Of a stretch of DNA of 64,000 bases, positions 35,819-44,517 are shown in pieces. The notes beneath the pieces are model-generated. The model worked only from the letters and a program-made list of their open reading frames with translations. It made no database searches and had not been told where the DNA came from. This stretch comes from Lewinellaceae bacterium. GTDB taxonomy: Bacteria; Bacteroidota; Bacteroidia; Chitinophagales; Saprospiraceae. The translations under genes and the position numbers were made by a program. The DNA lies in NCBI GenBank assembly GCA_016712415.1, contig JADJRC010000012.1, forward strand, positions 124,001 to 188,000. Reading direction: 5' to 3'. The number at the start of each line of letters is the position of its first letter. The stretch's first letter is position 1.

Positions 35819-38800
35819 ATGAGAAATATTCTATTAATCCTGATCTTCTTTGCATCGCTTGTTTGTTCAAATAAAGCATCAGCACAGACGGTTATTCTAA
35901 AAACTGATACAGTCTCAGTGGACTGTGCATCATCCGACACCTTTTTGGTGCCGATACGGGTGTCCGATTTTACCAGTATCGGCTCGTTCCAGTTCACGCT
36001 GATGTGGGACACGAGTCGCCTGGATTATGCCTATACTACGCCGCTTAACCCGGTCTTTCTTGGCCCCGGTGTTGATGTGGGCTTTGACACGGTGACATTT
36101 ATTAACCAGGGAAAGATGACCTTCATCTGGACCAACTCCAACGGAGGCTCGGCTCCCGACAGTTCGGTTGTTTTTTCAGTGGCTTTCCGCCGAATCGGCG
36201 GGCCTTTTGCCCCTGTCATGTTTGCCAATGCACCGGCAGTCATCGAAGTCGCCAATGAAAGTGGCGATATTTTGTCGTTTATGACCATGTCCGGAGGGAT
36301 AAAGCCCATCGACAACGAAGGCCCAACGATCACCTGCCCGGCCAATGTCACGGTACAAGGCGGTGGAGCGGTTCCGGTAAATGGCATTGCGCCGCAAAGT
36401 ATCACCGACAACTGCGCCCCTGTGGCCAGCGTCGGCTGGTCGTCGGCCGGTGCGTCTGTTGTGAATGCACCCGGCGACCCGGATGCAAGCGGCGCGCCGT
36501 TCAACATCGGCACTTCAACCGTAACGTATTCGGCAACCGATGTAGGCGGAATAACTTCCACCTGCTCGTTTACCGTAACGGTTGAACTGTCCATCACCAG
36601 CGATACCCTGACTATTATTGCAGCAAATGCCATTACTTCCTGCAACCAAACGGTCTCTATCGATATCACGGCGCTGAACTTTGACTCACTGGGTTCGCTC
36701 CAGTTTTCGATGGGCTGGGACCCACTGGTACTCCAATTCAGTTCTGTAAGCAACTTCAATCCCGCGCTGCAACTTTCAGCATCCGACTTTGGTACTTCCC
36801 AAAGCGCCAGCGGCTTCTTGTCGTTTCTCTGGACAACCAACGCTTCTGAAGGCACTTCTTTGCCTCCGGGGGCTGTATTGTTTACGCTTAACCTGAATGT
36901 GATCAGCGGCGGAGGCACCAACTCCGGGATTGTTTTCGGTGATGTGCCGAGTGTGCGGGAGGCCTATTCCAACGCATCCGGCAGCCCGGAAGAGATTCCG
37001 GCGAACTGGATCAATGGTTCTGTGGGCGTGGTCGACAATATACCGCCTATTCTTTCCTGCCCGGCAAATGTGGCGGTCGACCTGCCAAACGGCAACTCGA
37101 ATGTTCAGGTGAGTGACCTGGAACCGACGGCATTGCTCGACAACTGCGGCGGTAACGTCAACCTGGCATACGTACAGACCGGCGCAACCCCCGGACAAGG
37201 ATCCGGAGATGCCAACGGCTTGTTCAACCCGGGCGTTACCACGGTAACCTATACCGCAACCGATCAGGCGGGTAATACAAGTTCCTGCTCTTTTTCGGTT
37301 ACGGTAAATGCCAACGGTGCACTGACTCTTTTGATTGATACAGTCGGTGTCGATTGCCAGGGCGCCGGAGCGCAAATCGCAGTAAATCTTTTTGTAGAAA
37401 ACTGGGAAGATATCGTTGGCCTGCAGTTCAATGTGAACTGGGACCAAACGGTGCTCCAGTTTGACACCGTGAACAACGCTTTCCCCGGCCTCAACCTGTC
37501 GCCCGGCGATTTCAACTTCAATACTACATCGGATGGCATGCTGTCGTTTTTTGCAGGCGGCCCAGGCAGCAACTGGCCGCAAATTCCAAACGGCGGCACC
37601 TTTTTCACCCTGTATTTTACAGTGCTGAACCCGGCAGCCACCACCGATATCGGCTTTTTCGGCTTTATCGAAGCAATCAACAGCTCGATCAATACGGTAC
37701 CGGTCGTTACGGTAAACGGCTTCTTCCAGCAGGGTAACGATACTTCTCCGCCGGATGTAACTTGCCCGGCCGATATTACGGTAGACGCCGTAGCCAATGA
37801 ATGTAATGCCAACGTAAACGTTCCGTTGCCCACTGCAACAGATGCCTGTAGCGGTGTCGATTCTATTTTCCGGGACCCGGCAGGCAACGTTTTTAATGTC
37901 GGAGCAACCGTTGTGGTGTATACCGTAACGGATAGCGCAGGCAATGTTGCGACCTGCTCGTTCACAATCAACGTGGTAGAGAACAACCCGCCCCAAATTA
38001 TCTGCCCGCCCAATGTTACGGATGTCGCTTCAGGATTTTCCTGTTCCAAAATGGTAAATTGGCAAGACCCTTTGGCCTCGGATGCATGTGGACAGACTGA
38101 TCTGACCGTTACGTCCAATTACAATCAGGACAGTATTTTCCCGGTTGGTCAGACGCTGGTGATTTATACCGTAGTGGACGGATCGGGCAATACAGCCATG
38201 TGTAACTTCCTGGTAACGGTACAAGACACGGCTGCGCCTGTTATTGTTTGCCCCGACGACCTGACGGTCGCCCCCGACGGCGGTGCAGGATGCACAGCGG
38301 TAGTACCGTTTGCCGTTACGGCATTCGACAACTGCGACCAGGACATCCAACTGATCGGGTCGGCCGCCTCCAACGATACTTTTTCTCCGGGTAATACGAC
38401 GGTTATGTTTGAAGCGCTGGACGATTTCAACAACAGCGCCACCTGTTCATTCGTCATTACGGTGCTCGACGACGTGCCGCCGACCATCTCCTGTCCGGAT
38501 TCTATCCTGATGTCTGCAGCAGCGGATACCTGCGGTGCATTCCCGGTGTGGTCCAATGTTACGGCTGCCGACGACTGTACCGCAAACGTTACGGCAACCT
38601 CGGCTTTTCAGTCGGGCGAATTCTTCGGAATCGGCGTCACTTCTGTCGTATACACGGCCATGGACGGCGCAGGCAACACCTCGACCTGTAGTTTCACGGT
38701 AACGGTGACGGAGGCTGTTCCGCCGATCATCCTCGGCTGTCCCCTCGACCGGCTCATCGCGCTGCCACCCGGCAAGTGTGATACCATCGTCTTTTGGGAT

Positions 38801-40552
38801 ACACCGATTGCTACGGACAACTGTGCCCTGGACACCTTCGGAGCCGATTTTGCTCCGGGTTCAGTATTCCAGGCAGGCACAACAGTGGTGACCTATACCG
38901 CCCTCGACATTGCAGGCAACACTTCGGTTTGTACCTTCAATGTCGTCGCACTCGACCAGATAGCGCCCGAACTGAACAACTGCCCGCTTGATATCCCTCC
39001 CATCAATGCGAGCCCTTGCGGGCAAACAGTGACCTGGGACCCGCCTACGGCGACAGATAACTGCACGCCGCAGGATGAACTGGTCATTACCTCTTCCCAA
39101 CTGCCGGGAAGCGTATTCCTGAACGGCACAACAGAGGTCGTATACTATGTTCAGGATGCCAGCGGGAATTACGATTCCTGTATGTTCAAGGTTACGATCA
39201 TTGCCAACCAGCAACCCGGTTTTGACAGTGTGCCGCAAAACCAGACCCTGAATGGCTGTGCACAATCGGCAACCTGGACGCCGCCTACACCAGTGGGCTT
39301 GTGCGCAGTGGATACCCTGTATTCCAACTATGCACCCGGCGATACTTTTTATCTGGGTACTACCACGGTGACCTATACTGCCGTCGATTCCCTGGGTATG
39401 TCGGTCAGCGCTTCGTTCACAATCATGGTTGTGGATAACGAACCGCCGCAAATCATCTGTCCGGAAGGACCCGTAGTCGTCAGCATAGGCGGCAGCATCA
39501 TCTCCGATCCCGACGAATTCCTGTTCAGTGTGGAATCGTTAAGCGGATGTACCGGTATCATGCTGGAATTCGACCAACCGGCTGTATCTGATAATTGCGG
39601 TTTGGAATCGTACACCCAGACGGCCGGTATGGCGCCGGGCAGTATAATGGCCATCGGCCTGGACACCCTGGTTTTTACGGCTGTCGATTCGTCGGGCAAC
39701 AGCACTCCCTGTTCTATTGCGGTTGAAGTACAGGGATTCCCTGAATTGATATTGACTGCTGTTCCGCAATTGGGCTGCCTGAACGATACCGTGATCATTA
39801 CCGCCACCCCGTTGCCCGGTGCAACGTATACCTGGACCGGTCCGCAGGGGCAGTTCCCGACGACCAACCAGATATTGATTCCGAGCTTCGCCGAAGCCAA
39901 CGAGGGGGTTTACTCCGCCTCTGCAACCATTAATGGCTGCCAGATACCGGCTGGTTCGGTTACGGTAAACCTGGCCAGCGCGCCGGATGCAGTCGACGAC
40001 ACTGGCTTCTTTATTGATCCCGGAACGACGGACACCTTCAATATCCTGGATAACGACGTACTGGTGCCATTTTCCGATTACAGTATCACAGAAGTGGGAG
40101 ATTTGAATGGCCTGACCAACCTGGGCAACGGGACGTTTTCTTTCGAGGCGCCTGAAGAGGGCGGGGTTTATTCCTTCCTCTACGAGGTTTGTTCCAAATC
40201 GTGTCCCGATCTGTGTGATATGGCGCTTGTTACGATAAGAGTGGTGAGCAATGAAAGCTGCTCATTTATTCCCAATATCATCACACCGAATGGCGATGTG
40301 GCGAACGACTGGCTTGAAATCCCCTGTCTGAATTCCGGGCTGTACCGCGACAACTCGATCGTGATTTTCAACCAATGGGGTGATAAAGTGTACGAGATGA
40401 ATGGGTACGACAACAACGACCCGGCCAAACGATGGGAGGGTACACTCAACGGCGAACCCGGAAAAGACCTGCCCGATGGCGTATACTTCTATATTTTCAG
40501 ACCAGACGCCAATGAACCGGTCATTAAAGGTTTTGTGGAAATATTCCGTTGA
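35819..40552 (+). CDS. Large HYR/cohesin-like surface protein with T9SS type B (CHU_C) sorting domain
   Basis: 1577 residues from the ATG at 35819, with a signal peptide ending KASAQ. Three cohesin-like domains (about 23-158, 259-396, 499-638; each with the FQFTLMWDTSRLDY, LQFSMGWDPLVLQFSS or LQFNVNWDQTVLQFD strand and a late SVVF/AVLFTL strand) alternate with HYR repeats. Eight more HYR repeats run to about 1306. An Ig-like domain and a DAVDDTGF-type segment come next, and the last about 95 residues are the CHU_C/type B domain (SCSFIPNIITPNGDVANDWLEI…IVIFNQWGDKVYE…PDGVYFYIF). Type B proteins usually need a PorP/SprF partner, and one is encoded directly downstream. Probably a gliding or attachment adhesin. 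Confidence 0.93.
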   Translation: MRNILLILIFFASLVCSNKASAQTVILKTDTVSVDCASSDTFLVPIRVSDFTSIGSFQFTLMWDTSRLDYAYTTPLNPVFLGPGVDVGFDTVTFINQGKMTFIWTNSNGGSAPDSSVVFSVAFRRIGGPFAPVMFANAPAVIEVANESGDILSFMTMSGGIKPIDNEGPTITCPANVTVQGGGAVPVNGIAPQSITDNCAPVASVGWSSAGASVVNAPGDPDASGAPFNIGTSTVTYSATDVGGITSTCSFTVTVELSITSDTLTIIAANAITSCNQTVSIDITALNFDSLGSLQFSMGWDPLVLQFSSVSNFNPALQLSASDFGTSQSASGFLSFLWTTNASEGTSLPPGAVLFTLNLNVISGGGTNSGIVFGDVPSVREAYSNASGSPEEIPANWINGSVGVVDNIPPILSCPANVAVDLPNGNSNVQVSDLEPTALLDNCGGNVNLAYVQTGATPGQGSGDANGLFNPGVTTVTYTATDQAGNTSSCSFSVTVNANGALTLLIDTVGVDCQGAGAQIAVNLFVENWEDIVGLQFNVNWDQTVLQFDTVNNAFPGLNLSPGDFNFNTTSDGMLSFFAGGPGSNWPQIPNGGTFFTLYFTVLNPAATTDIGFFGFIEAINSSINTVPVVTVNGFFQQGNDTSPPDVTCPADITVDAVANECNANVNVPLPTATDACSGVDSIFRDPAGNVFNVGATVVVYTVTDSAGNVATCSFTINVVENNPPQIICPPNVTDVASGFSCSKMVNWQDPLASDACGQTDLTVTSNYNQDSIFPVGQTLVIYTVVDGSGNTAMCNFLVTVQDTAAPVIVCPDDLTVAPDGGAGCTAVVPFAVTAFDNCDQDIQLIGSAASNDTFSPGNTTVMFEALDDFNNSATCSFVITVLDDVPPTISCPDSILMSAAADTCGAFPVWSNVTAADDCTANVTATSAFQSGEFFGIGVTSVVYTAMDGAGNTSTCSFTVTVTEAVPPIILGCPLDRLIALPPGKCDTIVFWDTPIATDNCALDTFGADFAPGSVFQAGTTVVTYTALDIAGNTSVCTFNVVALDQIAPELNNCPLDIPPINASPCGQTVTWDPPTATDNCTPQDELVITSSQLPGSVFLNGTTEVVYYVQDASGNYDSCMFKVTIIANQQPGFDSVPQNQTLNGCAQSATWTPPTPVGLCAVDTLYSNYAPGDTFYLGTTTVTYTAVDSLGMSVSASFTIMVVDNEPPQIICPEGPVVVSIGGSIISDPDEFLFSVESLSGCTGIMLEFDQPAVSDNCGLESYTQTAGMAPGSIMAIGLDTLVFTAVDSSGNSTPCSIAVEVQGFPELILTAVPQLGCLNDTVIITATPLPGATYTWTGPQGQFPTTNQILIPSFAEANEGVYSASATINGCQIPAGSVTVNLASAPDAVDDTGFFIDPGTTDTFNILDNDVLVPFSDYSITEVGDLNGLTNLGNGTFSFEAPEEGGVYSFLYEVCSKSCPDLCDMALVTIRVVSNESCSFIPNIITPNGDVANDWLEIPCLNSGLYRDNSIVIFNQWGDKVYEMNGYDNNDPAKRWEGTLNGEPGKDLPDGVYFYIFRPDANEPVIKGFVEIFR

Positions 40553-40572
40553 TCGTGAAGTTGAGCACACAA

Positions 40573-40606
40573 GGGAAGGCTGGGTTTGTCTTCACCCAGC
40601 CTTCCC
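40573..40606 (+). terminator. Strong hairpin after the second giant gene
   Basis: A perfect 13-bp stem (GGGAAGGCTGGGT and its complement) with an 8-base loop, 21 bases after the stop codon. There is no clean T run on the plus strand; the sequence that follows is CTCAACCCTTCTCAACC. It may reduce rather than stop read-through into the SprF-like gene. Confidence 0.6.
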
Positions 40607-40649
40607 CACCCGCTCAACCCTTCTCAACCTTCTAAACATATCAGTTCAG

Positions 40650-41594
40650 ATGAAAAAACTCTTATTCTTACTCATTATAGTTGCAGCCGGTATCCGGCTC
40701 AATGCCCAGCAGGACCATCAGTATACGCAGTTCATGTACAATAAACTGCTGTACAACCCTGCATATGCCGGCGCCCGGGGCACACCAACCCTGACCGGTA
40801 TTTTTCGCAGCCAATGGCTTGGATTTGACGGTGCGCCGCAGTCGGGCCTGTTGAGTTTTAACTCGCCGTTTCTCACACCACGCGTTGGTATCGGCGCTAC
40901 GCTTTCCTACCTGAAAATAGGTTTGCAGCGCGACTTTCACGCTTCGGTTGCATATTCCTATGACCTGGTGGCCATGGAAAATGTGTCGTTGCGCGTGGGC
41001 ATTCAGGGCTCCCTGCGCACATTGGGTGTGGCTTTCGACGATGCGGCACCCTTTACAATTGGCGACCCTTCGCTCGACAATCAGCGGGTTAATGACTTCT
41101 ATGGAAACGTAGGAGCGGGGATATACGGCATTTTTATGGAAAGGTATTTTGCCGGCTTTTCTGTGCCCCGTATCTACTCCAATGCTATCGGCCTGAACTC
41201 TGCATTGAACCCGGTTTCCGCAAAGGAATACCGGCATTTTTACGGCGTGGCGGGCGGTATTTTTCCGCTTAGCGAAGATATCAACCTCATGCCGGCCGTG
41301 TTGATCAAGTATGTAAGCAATGCGCCTGTTGACGCCGACCTGAATGTCAACCTGGATATCCGTCAAAAAGTAACTGCCGGTATTTCCTATCGCCTTGGCG
41401 GTAACGGCCCGGGAGAATCGGTCGACTTACTGGTGTTCTGGCAAGCCACACCGCAGGTTGGAGTAGGCGCTTCTTATGACTTTACCCTTTCTGATCTGAA
41501 GGATTATAACGGTGGTTCGATCGAACTGCTGCTGCAGGCAGATCTGAAAAAAAACAAGAAGAAAAACGTCTTCAGCCCCCGTTTTTTCCTCTAA
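40650..41594 (+). CDS. PorP/SprF family T9SS membrane protein
   Basis: 314 residues. A signal peptide (ends RLNAQ) and the family opening QQDHQYTQFMYNKLLYNPAYAGARGTPTLTGIFRSQWLGFDGAPQS are clear; the rest is a beta-barrel-like pattern ending in an aromatic residue (FSPRFFL) and an RLG…G segment. In Flavobacterium the SprF protein is needed to export the SprB adhesin. Placed straight after a type-B-tagged giant protein, this one is its likely dedicated outer-membrane partner. The open frame extends upstream into the giant gene; the ATG at 40650 fits the signal peptide. Confidence 0.93.
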   Translation: MKKLLFLLIIVAAGIRLNAQQDHQYTQFMYNKLLYNPAYAGARGTPTLTGIFRSQWLGFDGAPQSGLLSFNSPFLTPRVGIGATLSYLKIGLQRDFHASVAYSYDLVAMENVSLRVGIQGSLRTLGVAFDDAAPFTIGDPSLDNQRVNDFYGNVGAGIYGIFMERYFAGFSVPRIYSNAIGLNSALNPVSAKEYRHFYGVAGGIFPLSEDINLMPAVLIKYVSNAPVDADLNVNLDIRQKVTAGISYRLGGNGPGESVDLLVFWQATPQVGVGASYDFTLSDLKDYNGGSIELLLQADLKKNKKKNVFSPRFFL

Positions 41595-41648
41595 TATCCA
41601 TTTAATTCTTTGGCACGCAATCAGCAGTAATCAAACTTCTCAAAAATC

Positions 41649-43967
41649 ATGGGAATCATGAAAGCCCGTAAGCATATACTATCTGTAATAGCCTTTGGTC
41701 TGACCTTCGGCTACTTATCGGCCCAGTCGGAAACCGAACCGGTTACCGTGGAGGTGAAAAACGAAAGCGCTATCAACACGAAAGGACTGGAATTCAGCCC
41801 GACGTTTTATGAAGATGGCGTCGTGTTCATCTCAACCAACACCGACGGACTAAAAAAACTGACCGATAAAAACAAGCAGCCCTATACGTCTATCCTTCGC
41901 GCCCGGCGCGATTCGGATGGCGCCTTGGCCTCTGCCGAACCGTTTTCAAAAGAAATTTCTTCCGAGTATAATGAAGGCCCGGTTTGTTTCGACCGCACCG
42001 CCGAAGTCATCTATATCTCCAGAAACATCATTGTCGACGGACGGGAGAAACTGAGCAAAGACGGCAACCTGATGATGCGAATTTTCACTTCCAAAAAAGA
42101 AGGAGGGGTATGGAGCACGCCCACACCCGTTTTTCAGGTGAACGATGAAGGTTACGCGGACTGCCATCCGGTGATCAGTATCGACGGCGATAAACTGTTC
42201 TTTGCCTCCAATCGTCCCGGTGGATCGGGCGGCATGGACATATACGTGTCCTATCGCGTCGGAGAGTCGTGGAGCGAACCGGTGAACCTCGGTCCCGGTG
42301 TCAATACATCCGGCAACGAGGCATTCCCGTTTATTCATGCCGATAATACGCTGTATTATGCTTCTGACGGACTGAGTGGCGGCATGGGCGGCCTCGATTT
42401 GTACTATGTCATTCCCGAAGGCACCCAGTGGACCAAACCCATCAACATGGGCGCTCCGTTCAACACGCCGGGCGATGATTTCGGACTGATTGTCGACCTG
42501 AACAAGATCAATGGTTACTATTCGACCAGTGGCAACGGCGGAGCGGGCGCAGATGATGTTTTCAGTTTTCATACCGAGAACGGAAATCTGGACGATTACC
42601 TGCTCCAGAACAAACGCGTACCCGACCGTGACCTGGATGTGAAAATCCTTGTTACGGATAAGTCTTCCGGCGCCCCCATCAGCCTTGTCGCGGTTCAACT
42701 GCTGAATTACGACGCGAATAATGTGATCGGACGGGATGAAGAGGGCAACATGATTACCATCCAGAATATCAACGGACAGGATGTGATGAAGGCTATGCCC
42801 CCGGATAAGGGAATCAATGGCGAAACGGATTCCAAAGGGCGATTCCTTACGGAGGTCAAACCCGGCAACTACGCGATCAGTGTCTCTAAAAAGGGCTATC
42901 AAACCAAACAGATCAGGGTGCAGATGTCCAAACCGGGTAATGAGGTAGCCATACAACTCGAAAAAACACCAACCGGCGATAAACTGCAATGGAATCCCTC
43001 GGTATTCAATTATGTAACCAATGCTCCGCTTGCAGGCGCCGTCATGGTGCTGACCAACAGGACTACCGGCGCCAGGGATACTGTTGTTACGGATGCCAAT
43101 GGAATGGTGGATCACTACCTGAGCCCCAACACCAAATACAAACTGGACCTGTTCCAGGCCGGCCGGATTATCGGAAGCACGGAAATTGATACGGAGGGCT
43201 GGCTGCCCAACCAGTTGACCATGCAGAATATTTCTGTTGCGCCGCTGCTTCCGGGCTCTGTGATCGAATTGCCCAATATCTACTACAACTTTAACGACGC
43301 TACCCTGCGCCCGGATGCCCGCAAGGATCTGGACCTCATGGTTGCGTTGATGAAGCAACACCCGAGCATCAAGGTCGAGCTGGCCAGCCACACAGACTGC
43401 CGGGGCAACGACACCTACAACCAGCAACTCAGCCAACGCCGCGCCAACGGCGTGGTAGATTACCTCGCTTCTGAAGGCGTCGACCGTTCGCGCCTCCGCC
43501 CGGTGGGATACGGAGAAAGCGAACCCCGCAATAAATGCCGCGACGGCGTCACCTGTACGGAACAGGAACACGCCCGCAACCGCAGAACGGAAGTCCGGAT
43601 ACTGGCAGGTGTACAGGGCGCCGCAATGGTCTATGTCGACGGACAGATCAACAGCACAAGCTCGGAAAAGAAACCTGACGATAAAGTAAACATGGCTCCT
43701 CCGGCGGCTGGAACAGTAACGATCAGCAGCGGCGACCGCGATTCGTACCACGTAGTAGCGGGCTCATTCCTGATGGAAAACCGGGCGCAAAGCCAGTTGA
43801 ATGTACTGCACAAGGCCGGATACCCGGGCGCTCAAATTGTGCGCTTCCCGAATTCGCCCTATTTTTCCATCAGTGTGGGCAAATTCAAAAGCCGGGGCGA
43901 AGCAGACGTGTTGAAACGCAAACTCGATAAAGATAAAATTGACGCGTTCGTTCGCGCCGTTCAATAG
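41649..43967 (+). CDS. OmpA-family envelope protein with PD40 propeller, CRD-like domain and SPOR domain
   Basis: 772 residues: a signal peptide, a PD40/WD40-like propeller (LEFSPTFYEDGVVFIST, KLFFASNRPGGSGGMDIYVSYR, LYYASDGLSGGMGGLDLYYV) to about 320, a carboxypeptidase-regulatory-like beta-sandwich about 330-440 (GKFLTEVKPGNYAISVSKKGYQTK type) with a second one after it, an OmpA peptidoglycan-binding domain about 545-655 (IYYNFNDATLRPDA, HTDCRGNDTYNQQLSQRRA, ARNRRTEVRI) and a C-terminal SPOR domain about 695-772 (YHVVAGSFLMENRAQSQLNVLHKAGYPGAQIV). Apart from SPOR this is the PorE-like arrangement that anchors T9SS to the cell wall. It follows the SprF-like gene by 54 bp and probably belongs to that operon. 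Confidence 0.92.
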   Translation: MGIMKARKHILSVIAFGLTFGYLSAQSETEPVTVEVKNESAINTKGLEFSPTFYEDGVVFISTNTDGLKKLTDKNKQPYTSILRARRDSDGALASAEPFSKEISSEYNEGPVCFDRTAEVIYISRNIIVDGREKLSKDGNLMMRIFTSKKEGGVWSTPTPVFQVNDEGYADCHPVISIDGDKLFFASNRPGGSGGMDIYVSYRVGESWSEPVNLGPGVNTSGNEAFPFIHADNTLYYASDGLSGGMGGLDLYYVIPEGTQWTKPINMGAPFNTPGDDFGLIVDLNKINGYYSTSGNGGAGADDVFSFHTENGNLDDYLLQNKRVPDRDLDVKILVTDKSSGAPISLVAVQLLNYDANNVIGRDEEGNMITIQNINGQDVMKAMPPDKGINGETDSKGRFLTEVKPGNYAISVSKKGYQTKQIRVQMSKPGNEVAIQLEKTPTGDKLQWNPSVFNYVTNAPLAGAVMVLTNRTTGARDTVVTDANGMVDHYLSPNTKYKLDLFQAGRIIGSTEIDTEGWLPNQLTMQNISVAPLLPGSVIELPNIYYNFNDATLRPDARKDLDLMVALMKQHPSIKVELASHTDCRGNDTYNQQLSQRRANGVVDYLASEGVDRSRLRPVGYGESEPRNKCRDGVTCTEQEHARNRRTEVRILAGVQGAAMVYVDGQINSTSSEKKPDDKVNMAPPAAGTVTISSGDRDSYHVVAGSFLMENRAQSQLNVLHKAGYPGAQIVRFPNSPYFSISVGKFKSRGEADVLKRKLDKDKIDAFVRAVQ

Positions 43968-44049
43968 GTGCCGCCGCCTTCAGGCGGCGACCAAAATAAA
44001 ACCTTCAGGCGGTCTTATAAATAAATCGCCGCCTGAAGGCGGCGGTACC
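43967..44049. repeat. Nested inverted repeat GCCGCCTTCAGGCGGC
   Basis: A 24-base arm at 43967-43990 and its complement at 44026-44049 differ at one position. Each arm contains the self-palindrome GCCGCCTTCAGGCGGC, and a third partial copy (CCTTCAGGCGG) lies between them. It begins at the stop codon of the OmpA-type gene and can fold as one long stem or as two or three small hairpins; a mobile REP-like element or a terminator is likely. Confidence 0.8.
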
Positions 44050-44073
44050 GGCCCCGATACCCGGAAGCCTTTG

Positions 44074-44081
44074 TACCTTTG
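44074..44081 (+). promoter_or_regulatory. Candidate -7 box of the ferredoxin gene
   Basis: TACCTTTG is a full match to TAnnTTTG and lies 54 bases before the ferredoxin ATG. No -33 TTTG at 19-21 bases is seen. Confidence 0.4.
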
Positions 44082-44135
44082 TGCCCAACTTTCGGCGACG
44101 TATTTTGTTTCCGGTAAAAAGCAAAGGATTTTGAT

Positions 44136-44483
44136 ATGGCAATTATGATTACAGACGAGTGCATCAATTGTGGCGCTTGTGAACCTGAATGCCCCAATAA
44201 CGCGATTTACGAAGGCGGAGTAGAGTGGGCCATTTCTGATGGTAATACGGTGAAAGGAGATTATACGCTTGAAGATGGCGCTGTGGTGAACGCAATGAGC
44301 AAAAACACCCCGGTTTCCAATGACTTTTATTACATCGTTCCCGATAAATGTACGGAGTGCGTCGGGTTTCATGAAGAGCCCCAGTGTGCGGCCGTTTGTC
44401 CGGTAGACTGCTGTGTTCCCGACCCGGATCGTGTAGAAACCGAAGATGTATTGCTGGACAAAAAAGCACGCCTGCATTTATAG
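44136..44483 (+). CDS. 2[4Fe-4S] ferredoxin (YfhL/Alvin type)
   Basis: 115 residues. The N-terminal cluster motif C-x2-C-x2-C-x3-C-P (CINCGACEPECP) and a second with the long spacing C-x2-C-x8-C-x3-C-P (CTECVGFHEEPQCAAVCPVDC) bind two [4Fe-4S] clusters. The insertion between them and the extended second motif are typical of Allochromatium/YfhL-type low-potential ferredoxins. It is a cytoplasmic electron carrier with an unknown partner; it appears to be transcribed alone after the palindromic repeat. Confidence 0.92.
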   Translation: MAIMITDECINCGACEPECPNNAIYEGGVEWAISDGNTVKGDYTLEDGAVVNAMSKNTPVSNDFYYIVPDKCTECVGFHEEPQCAAVCPVDCCVPDPDRVETEDVLLDKKARLHL

Positions 44484-44517
44484 CGGGCGCCTTCCCAAAT
44501 ATGAAGTTTTCATGGTT

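Noticed and set aside
41946..43751. 601-codon open frame on the minus strand
   Set aside because: It lies antisense to the OmpA-type gene, which has clear domain motifs over the whole stretch. The antisense product is rich in Ile/Val/His/Arg with no motif, signal or start context; it is a shadow of the high-GC third positions.
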